Source of the DNA: Arthrobacter zhaoxinii
GTDB lineage: Bacteria; Actinomycetota; Actinomycetes; Actinomycetales; Micrococcaceae
Assembly: GCF_025244925.1 (NCBI RefSeq)
Contig: NZ_CP104275.1
Location: 1,550,001-1,614,000 of the forward strand
Reading direction: 5' to 3'
Length of the DNA stretch: 64,000 bases
How positions within the stretch are numbered: the stretch's first letter is position 1; the number at the start of each line of letters is the position of its first letter. Both the position numbers and the translations under genes were made by a program. Of this stretch, positions 1 to 9,661 are shown one piece after another. Under the pieces are notes generated by a model. That model was not told where the DNA came from and did not search any database. It saw only the letters and a list, made by a program, of their open reading frames with translations.

Positions 1-82
1 CCTCAATCGGGTGCCGTGCTTGTGCTGCCATGTCGTCAGTTTTGAACGGATGTGCTCGGGCACCCCTAGTCGGCGCAAGCGA

Positions 83-113
83 AGGCGCGGGGCCCATTGC
101 AGGTCCCGCGCCT
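83..113 (-). terminator. Hairpin terminator behind the aldo/keto reductase
   Basis: A perfect 9-bp inverted repeat (AGGCGCGGG at 83-91, CCCGCGCCT at 105-113, 13-nt loop) lies about 20 bp beyond the stop codon of the minus-strand reductase gene. The minus strand continues into CTTCGCTT, so the U-tract is poor. Probable intrinsic terminator. Confidence 0.5.
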
Positions 114-131
114 CGGTGTTCCTATAGCTCA

Positions 132-1106
<975 letters not shown>

Positions 1107-1168
1107 TCATGGGGGATCGAGCGGCGCCCAAGATGCCGGCCGAACGTGCGAGCAGTCTATGCCTTAGG

Positions 1169-1183
1169 TGGCAGAGACTGTCA
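1169..1183. promoter_or_regulatory. Candidate TetR operator between divergent genes
   Basis: TGGCAG-AGA-CTGTCA is an inverted repeat with one mismatch per six-base arm. It overlaps a minus-strand TTGACA (1184-1179) with TATA-like sequence (CATAGA) 17 bp further on, facing the reductase gene, and ends 25 bp before the regulator's start. Position and symmetry fit an autoregulatory TetR operator. Short, so moderate confidence. Confidence 0.4.
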
Positions 1184-1207
1184 ACAGAGGCAATGTATGC
1201 TCTGAGC

Positions 1208-1819
1208 ATGAGTGCAAGTAGCGACGGAGTCGGGTTGAGGCAGCGCACGCGCGATGCCGTACGCCAGCAGATCGCGGAGCTTGCTCTCGTAATCTTCGAC
1301 GAGCAGGGTTTCGACGAGACCACCGTCGACCAAATTGCAGCGGCTGCCTGCATTTCGCCCCGGAGCTTCTTCCGGTACTTCGCCTCCAAGGAAGACGTGG
1401 TCCTGGGTGACCCCATGCTCTACGGCGAGCCCGTTCGACAGCGGCTGGCCCAAAGCCTGGAATCGATGCCCATATGGCAGGCCCTGCGCGCGGGGTTCGA
1501 GGCGGTCGTGGAGACAATCGAAGCGGACCCTGAACGGGCCCTGCGTGCAACGCGAGTGATGATCAGCACGCCGTCTCTGCGCGCCCGGAACACGGAGAAG
1601 CACCTGGCCTGGATGACCGTTCTTGTGCCGCTGGTCGCCGCCGCCCTGAACTGCCCCGAGGAGGAACGGCAGTATCACGCCCGGGCAATCACGCTGTGCG
1701 CTCTGACCTGCCTCGACGTCTCCTCCGCCGAGTTGGTACACCGCAACGGTGCGGTGACATCCCGGGTACTGCTCGATGAAGCGTTCAGGCTCCTGAAACC
1801 CACAACACTGGTCGACTAA
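1208..1819 (+). CDS. TetR-family transcriptional regulator
   Basis: About 203 residues. The N-terminal TetR helix-turn-helix is at residues 39-60 (TTVDQIAAAACISPRSFFRY), followed by the usual KEDVV transition. The variable all-helical C-terminal half would bind an unknown ligand. The open frame extends far upstream, but the domain begins only after ATG 1208; an in-frame ATG at 1193 is the alternative. The gene diverges from the aldo/keto reductase, and a dyad in the shared intergenic region suggests it controls that gene and itself (inference). Confidence 0.85.
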   Translation: MSASSDGVGLRQRTRDAVRQQIAELALVIFDEQGFDETTVDQIAAAACISPRSFFRYFASKEDVVLGDPMLYGEPVRQRLAQSLESMPIWQALRAGFEAVVETIEADPERALRATRVMISTPSLRARNTEKHLAWMTVLVPLVAAALNCPEEERQYHARAITLCALTCLDVSSAELVHRNGAVTSRVLLDEAFRLLKPTTLVD

Positions 1820-1902
1820 GCCTGCTCCTGAAGGACTCACATTCCTTTGGTCCGGATCAGCGGTGGACTCGGCGCCGGGAAGATTGAAAAAGGGGGGGGC
1901 TG

Positions 1903-2871
1903 ATGGGGGAGACACCGCGGGAGCACGGCATGCTCGATGTGGACGACGGCCAGAGCATTTACTGGGAAGAATGGGGCGTGCCCGACGGCACGCCCGCGCT
2001 GTACCTGCACGGCGGCCCCGGGAGCACCCTGGCAACCAGCGCCTACCGGCACCGTTTCGATCTCACGCGCACCCGGCTGCTGGGCCTGGATCAACGCGGC
2101 TGCGGACGTTCCCGTCCCCATGCGGCAGATGCGTCCACGACGCTCGAGGCTCACACCACTGCGCATCTCGTCCGAGACATTGAGACCCTGCGCGAAGCAC
2201 GCGGCGTCGAGCAGTGGATCGTCAACGGAGTGTCCTGGGGATCGACCCTTGCCCTCGCTTATGCGCAGGCGCACCCCGAACGCGTCCTCGGCATGGTGCT
2301 GGTAGCGGTCACGACGACGAGCCGGCGGGAAGTGGACTGGATCACCGAAGGCGTCGGCGCAGTTTTTCCCGAAGCCTGGGATCGCTTCGCCGCGCACGCG
2401 GAGCGAAGCGGGATTGGGTACGAGCGCGGACACGGACGGCTGGTCGAGGCCTATCTGCGTCTGCTGAACTCGCCGGATCCTGCCGTCCGCGACGCCGCCT
2501 CCCGCGAATGGGCACTGTGGGAGGACACCCACATTTCCATCGGCACAGGTGGCTTCCGCCGTGATCCGCGGTGGAATGACGACGCCTACCGGACCGCCTT
2601 CGCCCGGCTCACCACCCACTATTGGACGGCTGCCGGCATCAGCGACCCACCCATCCCGGCCGGCATGGACCGCCTGCGCGGCATCCCGGGAACGCTGATC
2701 CACGGACGCCGCGACATTTCCGGTCCCGCCGTCACCGCATGGGACCTTCACCAACGCTGGCCGGGATCAAGGCTCATTATCGACGACGGCGACGGCCACG
2801 GCGGCGGGAGCATGGGGGAGCACTGGGAGCAGGCCAACGCATTGCTCGTCAGCGGAGTCACCTTTCCCTGA
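1903..2871 (+). CDS. pip: Prolyl aminopeptidase-like alpha/beta hydrolase (peptidase S33)
   Basis: 322 residues, full length for proline iminopeptidase, which removes N-terminal proline from peptides in the cytoplasm. It shows the family's HGGPG oxyanion motif at 36-40, DQRGCGRS at 63-70 and the nucleophile elbow GVSWGS (Ser111). A C-terminal Asp (GRRDISGP) and His (DGDGHGG) complete the triad. The start ATG is preceded by a run of G (AAAGGGGGGG) that serves as ribosome-binding site. It ends 3 bp before the convergent MFS gene. Some family members act on other amides or esters, so the exact substrate is not certain. Confidence 0.85.
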   Translation: MGETPREHGMLDVDDGQSIYWEEWGVPDGTPALYLHGGPGSTLATSAYRHRFDLTRTRLLGLDQRGCGRSRPHAADASTTLEAHTTAHLVRDIETLREARGVEQWIVNGVSWGSTLALAYAQAHPERVLGMVLVAVTTTSRREVDWITEGVGAVFPEAWDRFAAHAERSGIGYERGHGRLVEAYLRLLNSPDPAVRDAASREWALWEDTHISIGTGGFRRDPRWNDDAYRTAFARLTTHYWTAAGISDPPIPAGMDRLRGIPGTLIHGRRDISGPAVTAWDLHQRWPGSRLIIDDGDGHGGGSMGEHWEQANALLVSGVTFP

Positions 2872-2874
2872 TGC

Positions 2875-4215
2875 CTATGACACGAGTTCTTCTCCATCGA
2901 ACAGCTGCTGAACCTCTGTCCGTGCGTTTCTGAACTTGGAAAACAGCAGCACGAACCCGGACAACAGGAGAATGCCCGCCGCGGCCCAGAGTGCCGTTCC
3001 AGTTCCGGCAACGGCTGCCAAGGTGCCTCCAAGCGGAGCGCCGATCACGATCATTCCGCGGTTCACCGAGCGCATGGTTGCACTCATCCGTGCAATGAGC
3101 CGATCCGGCGTCACGGCCTGCCGATAGCCCATTTCCAGCGGCCCTTCGGCCCCCATGGCCAGGCCGAAGAGGAACTGCCCCGCACTCGCCAGCAGAAACG
3201 CTGCCCACAGCTCTCCCGGCCACTCGGCCGGTGAACCGTGGCCCCCGCCGTCGTACGCCGGATCGGCAACGAAGGGTGCCAGTGCCACCAGAACGACGGC
3301 GACCGGCTGGCCGAGGCGGGCAGCGACGATGACGCGGCCCGTACCCCATCGGGTGCCCAGCCGGGTGGAGAGCGTGGTGCCGATGACCGCACCAATGCCC
3401 GCACAGCCCAGCACCAGACCCATGCCCAGGGCGCCCAAGCCAAGGTCAAGTAAAAGAACCGCAGGCAGGACGGCCCCGAGGATGGCGGAGCCGATGAACC
3501 ACAGGTGCGTGCTCCAGGCCAGCGGACCAAGGTAGGCATGGCCGTACACCCAGTCCAGTCCCTCTGCGATTTTCCGGTGGAGCCGTTGTCCGCTTCTCAC
3601 CGGAGCCAGAGGTTCCGGCCGTTCCAAGGTCAGGAGCACCGCTGCCGAAAGAAGATACGAGACGGCATCGAAAAGAAGTGCCACCGGTGCGGTCACCAAA
3701 GCCACCAGGCCGCCTGCGAATGCAGTTCCCGTCGCCTGGGCCGCGGTGTCACTTTGCTGCAGCCGGGCATTGGCCTGAGTCAGCAGGGGACGGGGGACCA
3801 GCTGCGGAAGGAAGCTCTGGTAGGCAGCGTCGCTGGTCAGCGCCAGGAGGCCGAAGGCGAACATCAGAACCAGCAGGACCGGAACCGAGATCCCATCCGC
3901 TGCCGCCGTGACGCATACGCCGACGAGGATCACGGCACGGCCGATGTCTCCGCCGACGAGTACCGTCCGCCGGGGAAACCGATCAATCCAGATACCGGCA
4001 ACTAGACCGAACAACAGATAGGGGGCCCACCGGGCAGCATTGACCAGCCCCTGGTCCAGTGTCGTCCCGTTCATGGTTACGAGCACCAGTACGGACAAAG
4101 CCAAAGTGGTCGTATAAGTTCCGAAGTCGGACACCGTCGACGCGAGCCAAAACCGGACGAATGCCGGATAGCGACGCAGGCTCGGCTCTACCTCTTTGGC
4201 GCCGCCGCCCCTCAT
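2875..4215 (-). CDS. MFS transporter (macrolide/enterobactin-exporter type)
   Basis: 446-residue major facilitator of the MFS_3-like efflux group, with about 12 hydrophobic segments and a loop 2-3 motif GIWIDRFPRR. The N-terminus (RYPAFVRFWLASTVSDFG) is typical of exporters related to MefA and EntS. Its ATG overlaps the stop codon of the XRE regulator (ATGA), so it is translationally coupled as the third gene of a membrane protein/XRE/MFS operon. The likely role is export of a toxic compound controlled by the small regulator; the substrate is unknown. Confidence 0.85.
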   Translation of the reverse strand: MRGGGAKEVEPSLRRYPAFVRFWLASTVSDFGTYTTTLALSVLVLVTMNGTTLDQGLVNAARWAPYLLFGLVAGIWIDRFPRRTVLVGGDIGRAVILVGVCVTAAADGISVPVLLVLMFAFGLLALTSDAAYQSFLPQLVPRPLLTQANARLQQSDTAAQATGTAFAGGLVALVTAPVALLFDAVSYLLSAAVLLTLERPEPLAPVRSGQRLHRKIAEGLDWVYGHAYLGPLAWSTHLWFIGSAILGAVLPAVLLLDLGLGALGMGLVLGCAGIGAVIGTTLSTRLGTRWGTGRVIVAARLGQPVAVVLVALAPFVADPAYDGGGHGSPAEWPGELWAAFLLASAGQFLFGLAMGAEGPLEMGYRQAVTPDRLIARMSATMRSVNRGMIVIGAPLGGTLAAVAGTGTALWAAAGILLLSGFVLLFSKFRNARTEVQQLFDGEELVS

Positions 4216-4412
4216 TGCTGCTCGTCGGGAAAGAAGAGCTCCTCGATGGTGCTGTTGAAGACCGCGGCGATCCGGAAGGCCAGGGGAAGTGACGGGTCGA
4301 AGCGGCCGCGTTCAATGGAGATGACGGTCTGGCGGGATACACCGAGCTCGTCAGCGAGCCGCTGCTGGGACCAGGTCAGGTGCTGACGGGATTCGCTGAC
4401 ACGATTCTTCAC
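4212..4412 (-). CDS. Small XRE/Cro-family regulator
   Basis: 66 residues, essentially a lone helix-turn-helix domain (WSQQRLADELGVSRQTVISI) ending in the IEELFF motif of the small YozG/YgzD-like regulators that sit beside membrane-protein genes. The GTG at 4412 is chosen because it starts 1 nt after the stop of the upstream gene and the domain begins immediately; a longer frame would run into that gene. The preceding operon member and the MFS gene are coupled to it. Tandem 18-bp repeats upstream of the operon are its probable binding sites. Confidence 0.85.
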   Translation of the reverse strand: MKNRVSESRQHLTWSQQRLADELGVSRQTVISIERGRFDPSLPLAFRIAAVFNSTIEELFFPDEQQ

Positions 4413-4413
4413 G

Positions 4414-4881
4414 TCAGCCTCGCCGCCGCAGCACCAGGTACCGGGTGCCGAAGGAGGCAAAGCCAAGAACGAGCACTGCTGGAAGGGCGAGCTTCAGATC
4501 AACCGGAAAGTCCCGGGGAATGAAGGCCAGAACGGTAGCAGCTATGCCCAGGACCAGAACCAGGTCCGTGAAGGAACCCGCTGCCGCCTTGTCATGCCAG
4601 CCGGATTCAACGGAGTCGTCAGGGCGTTCAAGGGCGCCCTCGAGGGTGTCCCGGTCCACTACGACGAGATATATCAGGAGCGTGGCCGGCATCGCGAGGC
4701 AGGCGGCAAAAACCCAGAAACCCAGGGCGGGATGCGAACCGGCCACGCCCGCGAGGATAGCCAGCAAACCTCCTGCCGCACCCAGTACCAGCCCGCCCGG
4801 AACGGCAATAGCCGGGGCCGGCACCCGTCCGGTTCCGAACTTGGCGTATCCCCACTTTGTACGTGTTTGCTTCACAGGCAT
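4414..4881 (-). CDS. Four-TM membrane protein, first gene of XRE/MFS operon
   Basis: 155 residues with four predicted transmembrane segments (about 23-46, 50-73, 105-122 and 128-147) and a charged central loop (DRDTLEGALERPDDSVESGW). Small multi-TM proteins of this kind commonly pair with a lone XRE regulator, possibly as its membrane partner or sensor. The start ATG has a good ribosome-binding site (GAGGAGG). Specific function unknown. Confidence 0.7.
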   Translation of the reverse strand: MPVKQTRTKWGYAKFGTGRVPAPAIAVPGGLVLGAAGGLLAILAGVAGSHPALGFWVFAACLAMPATLLIYLVVVDRDTLEGALERPDDSVESGWHDKAAAGSFTDLVLVLGIAATVLAFIPRDFPVDLKLALPAVLVLGFASFGTRYLVLRRRG

Positions 4882-4898
4882 TGCCGGCCTCCTCGCGG

Positions 4899-4934
4899 TG
4901 TACAGCGTGCTTTACACGTACAGTGAGCTTTACA
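4899..4934 (-). promoter_or_regulatory. Two tandem 18-bp repeats, likely XRE operator
   Basis: On the minus strand two abutting 18-mers, TGTAAAGCTCACTGTACG and TGTAAAGCACGCTGTACA, match at 15 of 18 positions and begin 18 bp upstream of the membrane protein's start codon. The 18-bp phase and promoter-proximal position fit a dimeric regulator bound twice. The adjacent XRE protein is the obvious candidate (inference). Confidence 0.6.
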
Positions 4935-4946
4935 TTTCTGCTGCTG

Positions 4947-5345
4947 TCAAGGGTAGGGATCCACTACAACTTGGACCTCGTCTTCGTAGAGAACCCGGCC
5001 CGGATCGGGTGACCGCCTTTCCTGCCAGTTGGCCCCGTAGCGGGTGAGCAGGCCGAGGTATCCGGGGATCCTGGCCAGCAGGTGGTCTGCGGAAACCCGA
5101 AACCATGCCTGCGCGTGCGGGTTTATCGCACGGTCGTATACGCCGGGATCGGTTGTGCCGGGATCCGGGTAGGCGTCGTCGTACCAGGCGTTCGCGCTGG
5201 TCCACCACTCGTAGTCTTCACGGGACAGCCTGCCCTCCCTCGCGAGTCCGTTGGCTAAACCGAATATCCCGATTCTGGCTCCCCGTGCATTCGGTTCGGT
5301 TGCCTCGTACCTGACGAATTCCTGGTCTGCGTCCATGACCTGCAT
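4947..5345 (-). CDS. Hypothetical protein
   Basis: 132 residues, soluble, acidic and rich in Trp and Tyr (EDYEWWTSANAWYDDAY). No signal peptide or membrane segment and no catalytic motif I recognise. An in-frame ATG nine bases downstream (MDADQEF) is an alternative start. It lies between the XRE operon and a ketopantoate reductase, all on the minus strand. The composition and even codon use make a real gene likely; function unknown. Confidence 0.6.
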   Translation of the reverse strand: MQVMDADQEFVRYEATEPNARGARIGIFGLANGLAREGRLSREDYEWWTSANAWYDDAYPDPGTTDPGVYDRAINPHAQAWFRVSADHLLARIPGYLGLLTRYGANWQERRSPDPGRVLYEDEVQVVVDPYP

Positions 5346-5419
5346 CCTTGCATGCTGGTGCCGGGGTAATGGGCTTCCGCTGGCGGGGCGGCAGGGTGTG
5401 GAACACAGCGACCGCCTGG

Positions 5420-6340
5420 CTACCGGGGACCGTCGAGGATGCTCAGCGCCCGGTAGATGGTTGTATGAATGGGTGCAGGGAGATTGTGCCGGGCTGCAAT
5501 ACGGATGACGGTGCCGTTTTGTTCCTCGAGTTCGGAGGGCCGTCCCGCGATGAGGTCGCGCTGCATGGAGGCGGTGCTGTCGGGCGCAAACGCGTCGTAC
5601 TGCGCCATTGTGGCTTGGACGTCGTCCTCGGTGAGGTTCGCGCCGGCCGCTGTTGCGACGGCGGCGACCTCACGCATGGCGTCCTCAACCAGGGCACGGG
5701 TCTGCGGATGGGTACGCGTTTCACCCACGCTCCTGCGGCACAGCGCTCCAACTCCTCCATACGAGGTAATGAGCATGAACTTCCGCCAGAGGTCAGTGGT
5801 GATGTCGTCCGAGATGCGGGTGCTGATGCCGGCGGAGGCCAATGCCTCGGCGAGGACCCGTACGCGGGCCGTTGGTGCGCCGTCGAGCTCTCCGAAGGTG
5901 ACAGCGGGGTATCCGCCAACATGATGGACGTGCCCCGGCTCCACGAGATACGAAATGATCATGCACAGGCCGCCGAGAGCATGCCCGCTGCCAACGGCTG
6001 CCGTGATCTGTTCGGATGCGGTGACCCCGTTTTGGAGCGGCAGCACCGGGGTGCCGGGTCCGAGGAGGGGAAGTGCGCCTCTCATGACGTGGCGGACGTG
6101 GCCTGCTTTACAGGCCAGGACGACGGCGTCGCACTCACCGATGGTCGCTGCATCCGTGGAAACACCGCTCACCGGGATGAATTCGTCCCGACCGTCGCCG
6201 GTGGTGACACGTATCCCGTGCACGGAAAGGGGTTCCACATGGCGCGGTGTGACCAGGAGATGGATGTCGTGTCCTGCCCGCGACAAGGCTGCGGCGAAGT
6301 AAGCCCCGACTCCGCCGGCACCGACGATTCCGATCTTCAT
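5420..6340 (-). CDS. panE: Ketopantoate reductase family protein
   Basis: 306 residues, about the family's usual length. The N-terminal Rossmann motif GIVGAGGVGA binds NADPH, followed by VLACKAGHV and LPLQNGV, the positions that contact ketopantoate in PanE. The C-terminal helical domain starts near TTDLWRKFMLITSYGGVGAL. The reaction would be NADPH reduction of 2-dehydropantoate to pantoate in coenzyme A synthesis. Many genomes hold several paralogs with other 2-keto-acid substrates, and no other pantothenate gene is nearby, so the symbol is tentative. Divergent from a small tautomerase gene. Confidence 0.75.
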   Translation of the reverse strand: MKIGIVGAGGVGAYFAAALSRAGHDIHLLVTPRHVEPLSVHGIRVTTGDGRDEFIPVSGVSTDAATIGECDAVVLACKAGHVRHVMRGALPLLGPGTPVLPLQNGVTASEQITAAVGSGHALGGLCMIISYLVEPGHVHHVGGYPAVTFGELDGAPTARVRVLAEALASAGISTRISDDITTDLWRKFMLITSYGGVGALCRRSVGETRTHPQTRALVEDAMREVAAVATAAGANLTEDDVQATMAQYDAFAPDSTASMQRDLIAGRPSELEEQNGTVIRIAARHNLPAPIHTTIYRALSILDGPR

Positions 6341-6467
6341 GATTCCGTGGTGGGTAGGTTGCGCATGCGGCTAAGGATAACGGGAAGGCAGCCGCTCCCC
6401 ACCGGAGCATGATCCGCTACTGAGCTTTCCTCCGGGAACGACATTGGCAATGTGGCAGACTCTGCGG

Positions 6468-6680
6468 ATGCCACTTATTCAGGTACTTAACGCGTCGCCG
6501 TCCACCACCGAGAAGAAGCGCCAGCTGCTGGCAGCGCTCACGGAAACGTATGCCCGGGTTATGGAGATTCGACCGGACACTATCCGGGTTGTTCTTCACG
6601 AGCTGCCCCGTGAGAATTGGTCGGTCGCCGGAGTGACCCTGGCGGACTCCGGCCAGGATGAATCCGTCCGGGCGGGCTGA
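6468..6680 (+). CDS. 4-oxalocrotonate tautomerase family protein
   Basis: 70 residues, the size of a classic 4-OT subunit. ATG 6468 places proline immediately after the initiator methionine (MPLIQV); this amino-terminal proline is the catalytic base of the superfamily and decides the start over an upstream ATG at 6444. The rest fits the beta-alpha-beta fold with IRVVLHELPRENW. The physiological tautomerase or dehalogenase substrate is unknown. Confidence 0.8.
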   Translation: MPLIQVLNASPSTTEKKRQLLAALTETYARVMEIRPDTIRVVLHELPRENWSVAGVTLADSGQDESVRAG

Positions 6681-6732
6681 CGACAGTCGCCGTTCCTCAT
6701 CACTAGGTGAGGCTCTTCGACGCGCGGACGCG

Positions 6733-7779
6733 TTAGCGGGTCGTCCGGCCGGAGACCACTTTCCAGGTCTTCCAGGCTGACTGGGATAGGCCCTGGATTG
6801 CGGCCTGCGCGCTCGCAGCACCCTGCTCACGAAGGTCCTGGTAGACAGAAGTCAGCCCTCTGTCCGTTCCGGCAGCGGATGCGTCCCAGCCCGTTAGGGC
6901 CAGTTGACTGGGTACAGCGATTCCATTTGCTTCGACCGCCTGGAGCGCTCCAAGAGCCAGTTCATCACTCATCGTGAGGAACAGGTCGGGCGTGCCAGGG
7001 CCATCCAACAGTCTTTGTGCGGCCCGCGCTCCATCGCTGAAGGCATTGGTTGAGCAGAAAGCGACCGGGACTTGGTTCCAGTCGAATCCGGCAGCGGCAA
7101 CTGCGTCCTGGAATCCCAGAAGCCGGTTGCGGGTGACCGGAAAGGTTGAGGCCAGAGGATCCGGGCCGTTGCTGAGCGTCTCGAGGCGTTCCTTAGTGGA
7201 GGGGAACGCAATGACCGCAGCGTTCCGGCTCCCGCGGAGCCCGAGCGCCGCAACTGCGCGCGCCGCTGCCCGGTCATCGATCCCAACAAATCCAAGTGAC
7301 TGCCGTTCCGGGCCGGCATGGATAACAACAGGCTTGCCGGTCAGGCTGAGCGCCTCGAGGACCGGATCGTCGTCAGTGGTAGTCCAGACCACAAACCCAT
7401 CGACCGCAGCTGCGCGGATCCGGGAACTGTCATCAGCGGACCCGTTGGTGGGAAGAATGGTCATGGCCAGACGGTGCTCCGCACAGACATCGGCGATGCC
7501 CGCCAGGAATCGGGCAGCCTGAGGGTCCTCGAACGCGTAGGGCAGTGTCTCACCGAGTACGACGCCGAGGGCGCCGCTGGTTCCTCTGCGCAGCGAGCGG
7601 GCACTCGGGTCAGGCCCTGCATACCCGAGCACTTCGGCTGCCGAGAGGACTTTCCGGCGCGAAGCAGCTGATACACGCGACGGCCTGCTGTACGTATACG
7701 ACGCCGTCATCACCGAGACGCCGGCGCGTTTGGCGACGTCGGCGAGGGTGACTTTTTCGGTGTTTCCGGGCTCTGGCAT
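6733..7779 (-). CDS. LacI-family transcriptional regulator
   Basis: 348 residues. The LacI headpiece starts at residue 10 (VTLADVAKRAGVSVMTASYT), followed by the hinge helix and a periplasmic-binding-protein-like effector domain, so the ligand is probably a sugar. ATG 7779 gives the normal 8-10-residue lead before the helix-turn-helix; a longer frame would run over the divergent MFS promoter. Only 31 bp separate it from the MFS start, and a LacI-type palindrome sits there. Confidence 0.9.
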   Translation of the reverse strand: MPEPGNTEKVTLADVAKRAGVSVMTASYTYSRPSRVSAASRRKVLSAAEVLGYAGPDPSARSLRRGTSGALGVVLGETLPYAFEDPQAARFLAGIADVCAEHRLAMTILPTNGSADDSSRIRAAAVDGFVVWTTTDDDPVLEALSLTGKPVVIHAGPERQSLGFVGIDDRAAARAVAALGLRGSRNAAVIAFPSTKERLETLSNGPDPLASTFPVTRNRLLGFQDAVAAAGFDWNQVPVAFCSTNAFSDGARAAQRLLDGPGTPDLFLTMSDELALGALQAVEANGIAVPSQLALTGWDASAAGTDRGLTSVYQDLREQGAASAQAAIQGLSQSAWKTWKVVSGRTTR

Positions 7780-7793
7780 GGCACCAGTGTATC

Positions 7794-7809
7794 TGTGTAT
7801 CGTTACACA
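7794..7809. promoter_or_regulatory. LacI-type operator in 31-bp divergent gap
   Basis: TGTGTA-TCGT-TACACA, with perfect 6-bp arms around a CG-containing centre, is the classic architecture of LacI-family operators. It lies between the LacI start (7779) and the MFS start (7811), immediately before the latter. Confidence 0.65.
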
Positions 7810-7810
7810 T

Positions 7811-9037
7811 ATGACTTCCCTTGCTGTGCAGGCGAACCTCAAGGGCCCCGGGGCCTCCTATGCCTCATTTGCCGCCTTTGGCATGTTCTGGGGAACGTGG
7901 GGAGCAAGTATTCCGCGGATCCGGGACCAGAGTGTCCTAACGGATGGGCAGCTGGGGACGGCGTTGTTGTTCATCGGTGCAGGGGCCCTGCCTGCCATGC
8001 TTCTGACGGGGCGCCTTCTCGACAGGTTCGGCATTCGGATGATCACTGCTGCGGCGCTGATTCTGCAGGCAGCGGCCGGTTTCTGTGTGGCCGTGACCGC
8101 AACCGGAATGACCAGGCTCTGCCTCGCCCTGCTGCTGGTGGGCGCATCCAGCGGAGCCGCCGACGTCGCCATTAATGCAGGAGCGGGGCACGCAGAAAGG
8201 GAGGCACGGAAACCGGTTATCACCCGATCCCACGGTACGTTCTCTGCATTGGTCGTTTGTTCCAGCCTGCTCACCGGCGTGCTAAACGGGTTCGACGCCC
8301 CACCGGCCGTCAGCTTCACACTGGTCGCCGCCGCAATGGCCGCCGCTGCCGTATATGTACTGTTCGCCCTTCCATCCCGGCCTCAGGTCCGCGAAGGCGC
8401 CCCGGCTCCCGAACCGGACGGGGCCGAAGCAGACAGGGATGTCCCCGCCCCGAATGCTCTCTTTCCCGTTCTGCCGGTGGTATTGGTGGGCTTCCTCGGG
8501 GCACTGGCCCTCGCCGGTGAAAACGCCCATCAAAGCTGGGCAGCGGTGTTCTTCGAAGACATCCTTCATACAGGTGCTGACCTCAGTTCAACTGCTCCAG
8601 CCATGTTCGCAGCCGTTGCGGCCATTACCCGCTTCAGCACGGGCAGATTGAACCCGGACCGTGCCACACGGACCGTACTCCTGGGCGCCGCCGCAGCAGC
8701 TGTAGGCGCAGGTCTGATCGCAGGGTCCACGACTGTTGCCGCAGCCTTGGCGGGACTTACGGTCGCCGCCGCTGGAACGGCAGTGCTGTACCCGACGCTG
8801 CTGGGCATCGTCTCCCGCACCACGAGCGGAGACGCTCAGGGAAGGGCAACATCCTTGCTCGCGACCATGTCCTATCTCGGGTTCCTGCTTGGCCCCGTCT
8901 ATGTTGGGCTCTGGGCGGATGCGGCAGGGCTGCGCGGTGCGATGATCGCTGTGGCTGCTCTCGGCGTCGTTCTCGTTTTCCTCGCTCCGAAGATGCTTCG
9001 CCCCACCCTGCACGCTTCTGCACCAGGAAATGGATAA
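7811..9037 (+). CDS. MFS transporter (YbjJ-like)
   Basis: 408 residues with about 12 TM helices. The opening ASFAAFGMFWGTWGASIPRIRD resembles the YbjJ/fucose-permease-like branch, whose members import sugars or export metabolites; loop 2-3 has GRLLDRFGIR. ATG 7811 is used because residues before it come from the LacI promoter region. The next gene starts 2 bp after its stop, so the two form an operon controlled by the divergent LacI regulator. Confidence 0.85.
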   Translation: MTSLAVQANLKGPGASYASFAAFGMFWGTWGASIPRIRDQSVLTDGQLGTALLFIGAGALPAMLLTGRLLDRFGIRMITAAALILQAAAGFCVAVTATGMTRLCLALLLVGASSGAADVAINAGAGHAEREARKPVITRSHGTFSALVVCSSLLTGVLNGFDAPPAVSFTLVAAAMAAAAVYVLFALPSRPQVREGAPAPEPDGAEADRDVPAPNALFPVLPVVLVGFLGALALAGENAHQSWAAVFFEDILHTGADLSSTAPAMFAAVAAITRFSTGRLNPDRATRTVLLGAAAAAVGAGLIAGSTTVAAALAGLTVAAAGTAVLYPTLLGIVSRTTSGDAQGRATSLLATMSYLGFLLGPVYVGLWADAAGLRGAMIAVAALGVVLVFLAPKMLRPTLHASAPGNG

Positions 9038-9039
9038 AG

Positions 9040-9618
9040 ATGTTCGAAAACATGACATGGCTGAACGAACCAGCGAGCTGGAAAGACGGCGGCGACTCGC
9101 TGACGCTGGAAACCGCTGACGGTACGGATTTCTGGCGGAAAACCCACTACGGATTCATCCGCGACACGGGACACTTTCTCTCCACTGAAGTTGCCGGTGA
9201 CTTCACGGCTACCGTCACGTTGGCCGGAGATTTCACCGCACTTTATGATCAGGCGGGGCTGATGTTCCGGATCGATGAGCGGACGTGGCTGAAGGCGGGA
9301 GTCGAGTACAGCGACGGCGCCCTCCAGCTCAGTACGGTGATCACGAACGGCACCTCGGATTGGTCTTTGTGCCCTCTCGGAGCTGACCAGGATGAGATAA
9401 CCCTGCGGCTGTCCCGGCAGGGCACCGCGGTCCATGTGCAGTACCTGGAACCCGGTGCCCCGGCCGGACAGTGGAAAAGCCTGCGGCTGGGTTACCTTCC
9501 ACTGGAAAGCCTTTGCCAGGTGGGGGTGATGGCCTGTTCGCCGCAGCGCGGAGGTTTGACCGTCCGTTTCACCGGCTTCAGCATTGCCCCCTCGGACGGG
9601 ATTAATCTGCATCCCTGA
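9040..9618 (+). CDS. DUF1349 protein (concanavalin-like beta-sandwich)
   Basis: 192 residues, matching the DUF1349 family in length and in conserved segments (DFWRKTHYGFIRDTGHF, YDQAGLMFRIDERTWLKAGVE). These form a lectin/glucanase-like jelly roll and are often found in carbohydrate operons. No signal peptide, so cytoplasmic. It starts 2 bp after the MFS stop, implying co-transcription under LacI control and a role in handling a glycan or glycoside (inference). Similar to the YesU-like group; enzymatic activity unproven. Confidence 0.8.
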   Translation: MFENMTWLNEPASWKDGGDSLTLETADGTDFWRKTHYGFIRDTGHFLSTEVAGDFTATVTLAGDFTALYDQAGLMFRIDERTWLKAGVEYSDGALQLSTVITNGTSDWSLCPLGADQDEITLRLSRQGTAVHVQYLEPGAPAGQWKSLRLGYLPLESLCQVGVMACSPQRGGLTVRFTGFSIAPSDGINLHP

Positions 9619-9661
9619 GACAGGCATGAGTTATGCGGCCGCCGTGGGTTATCGTTCCCGG

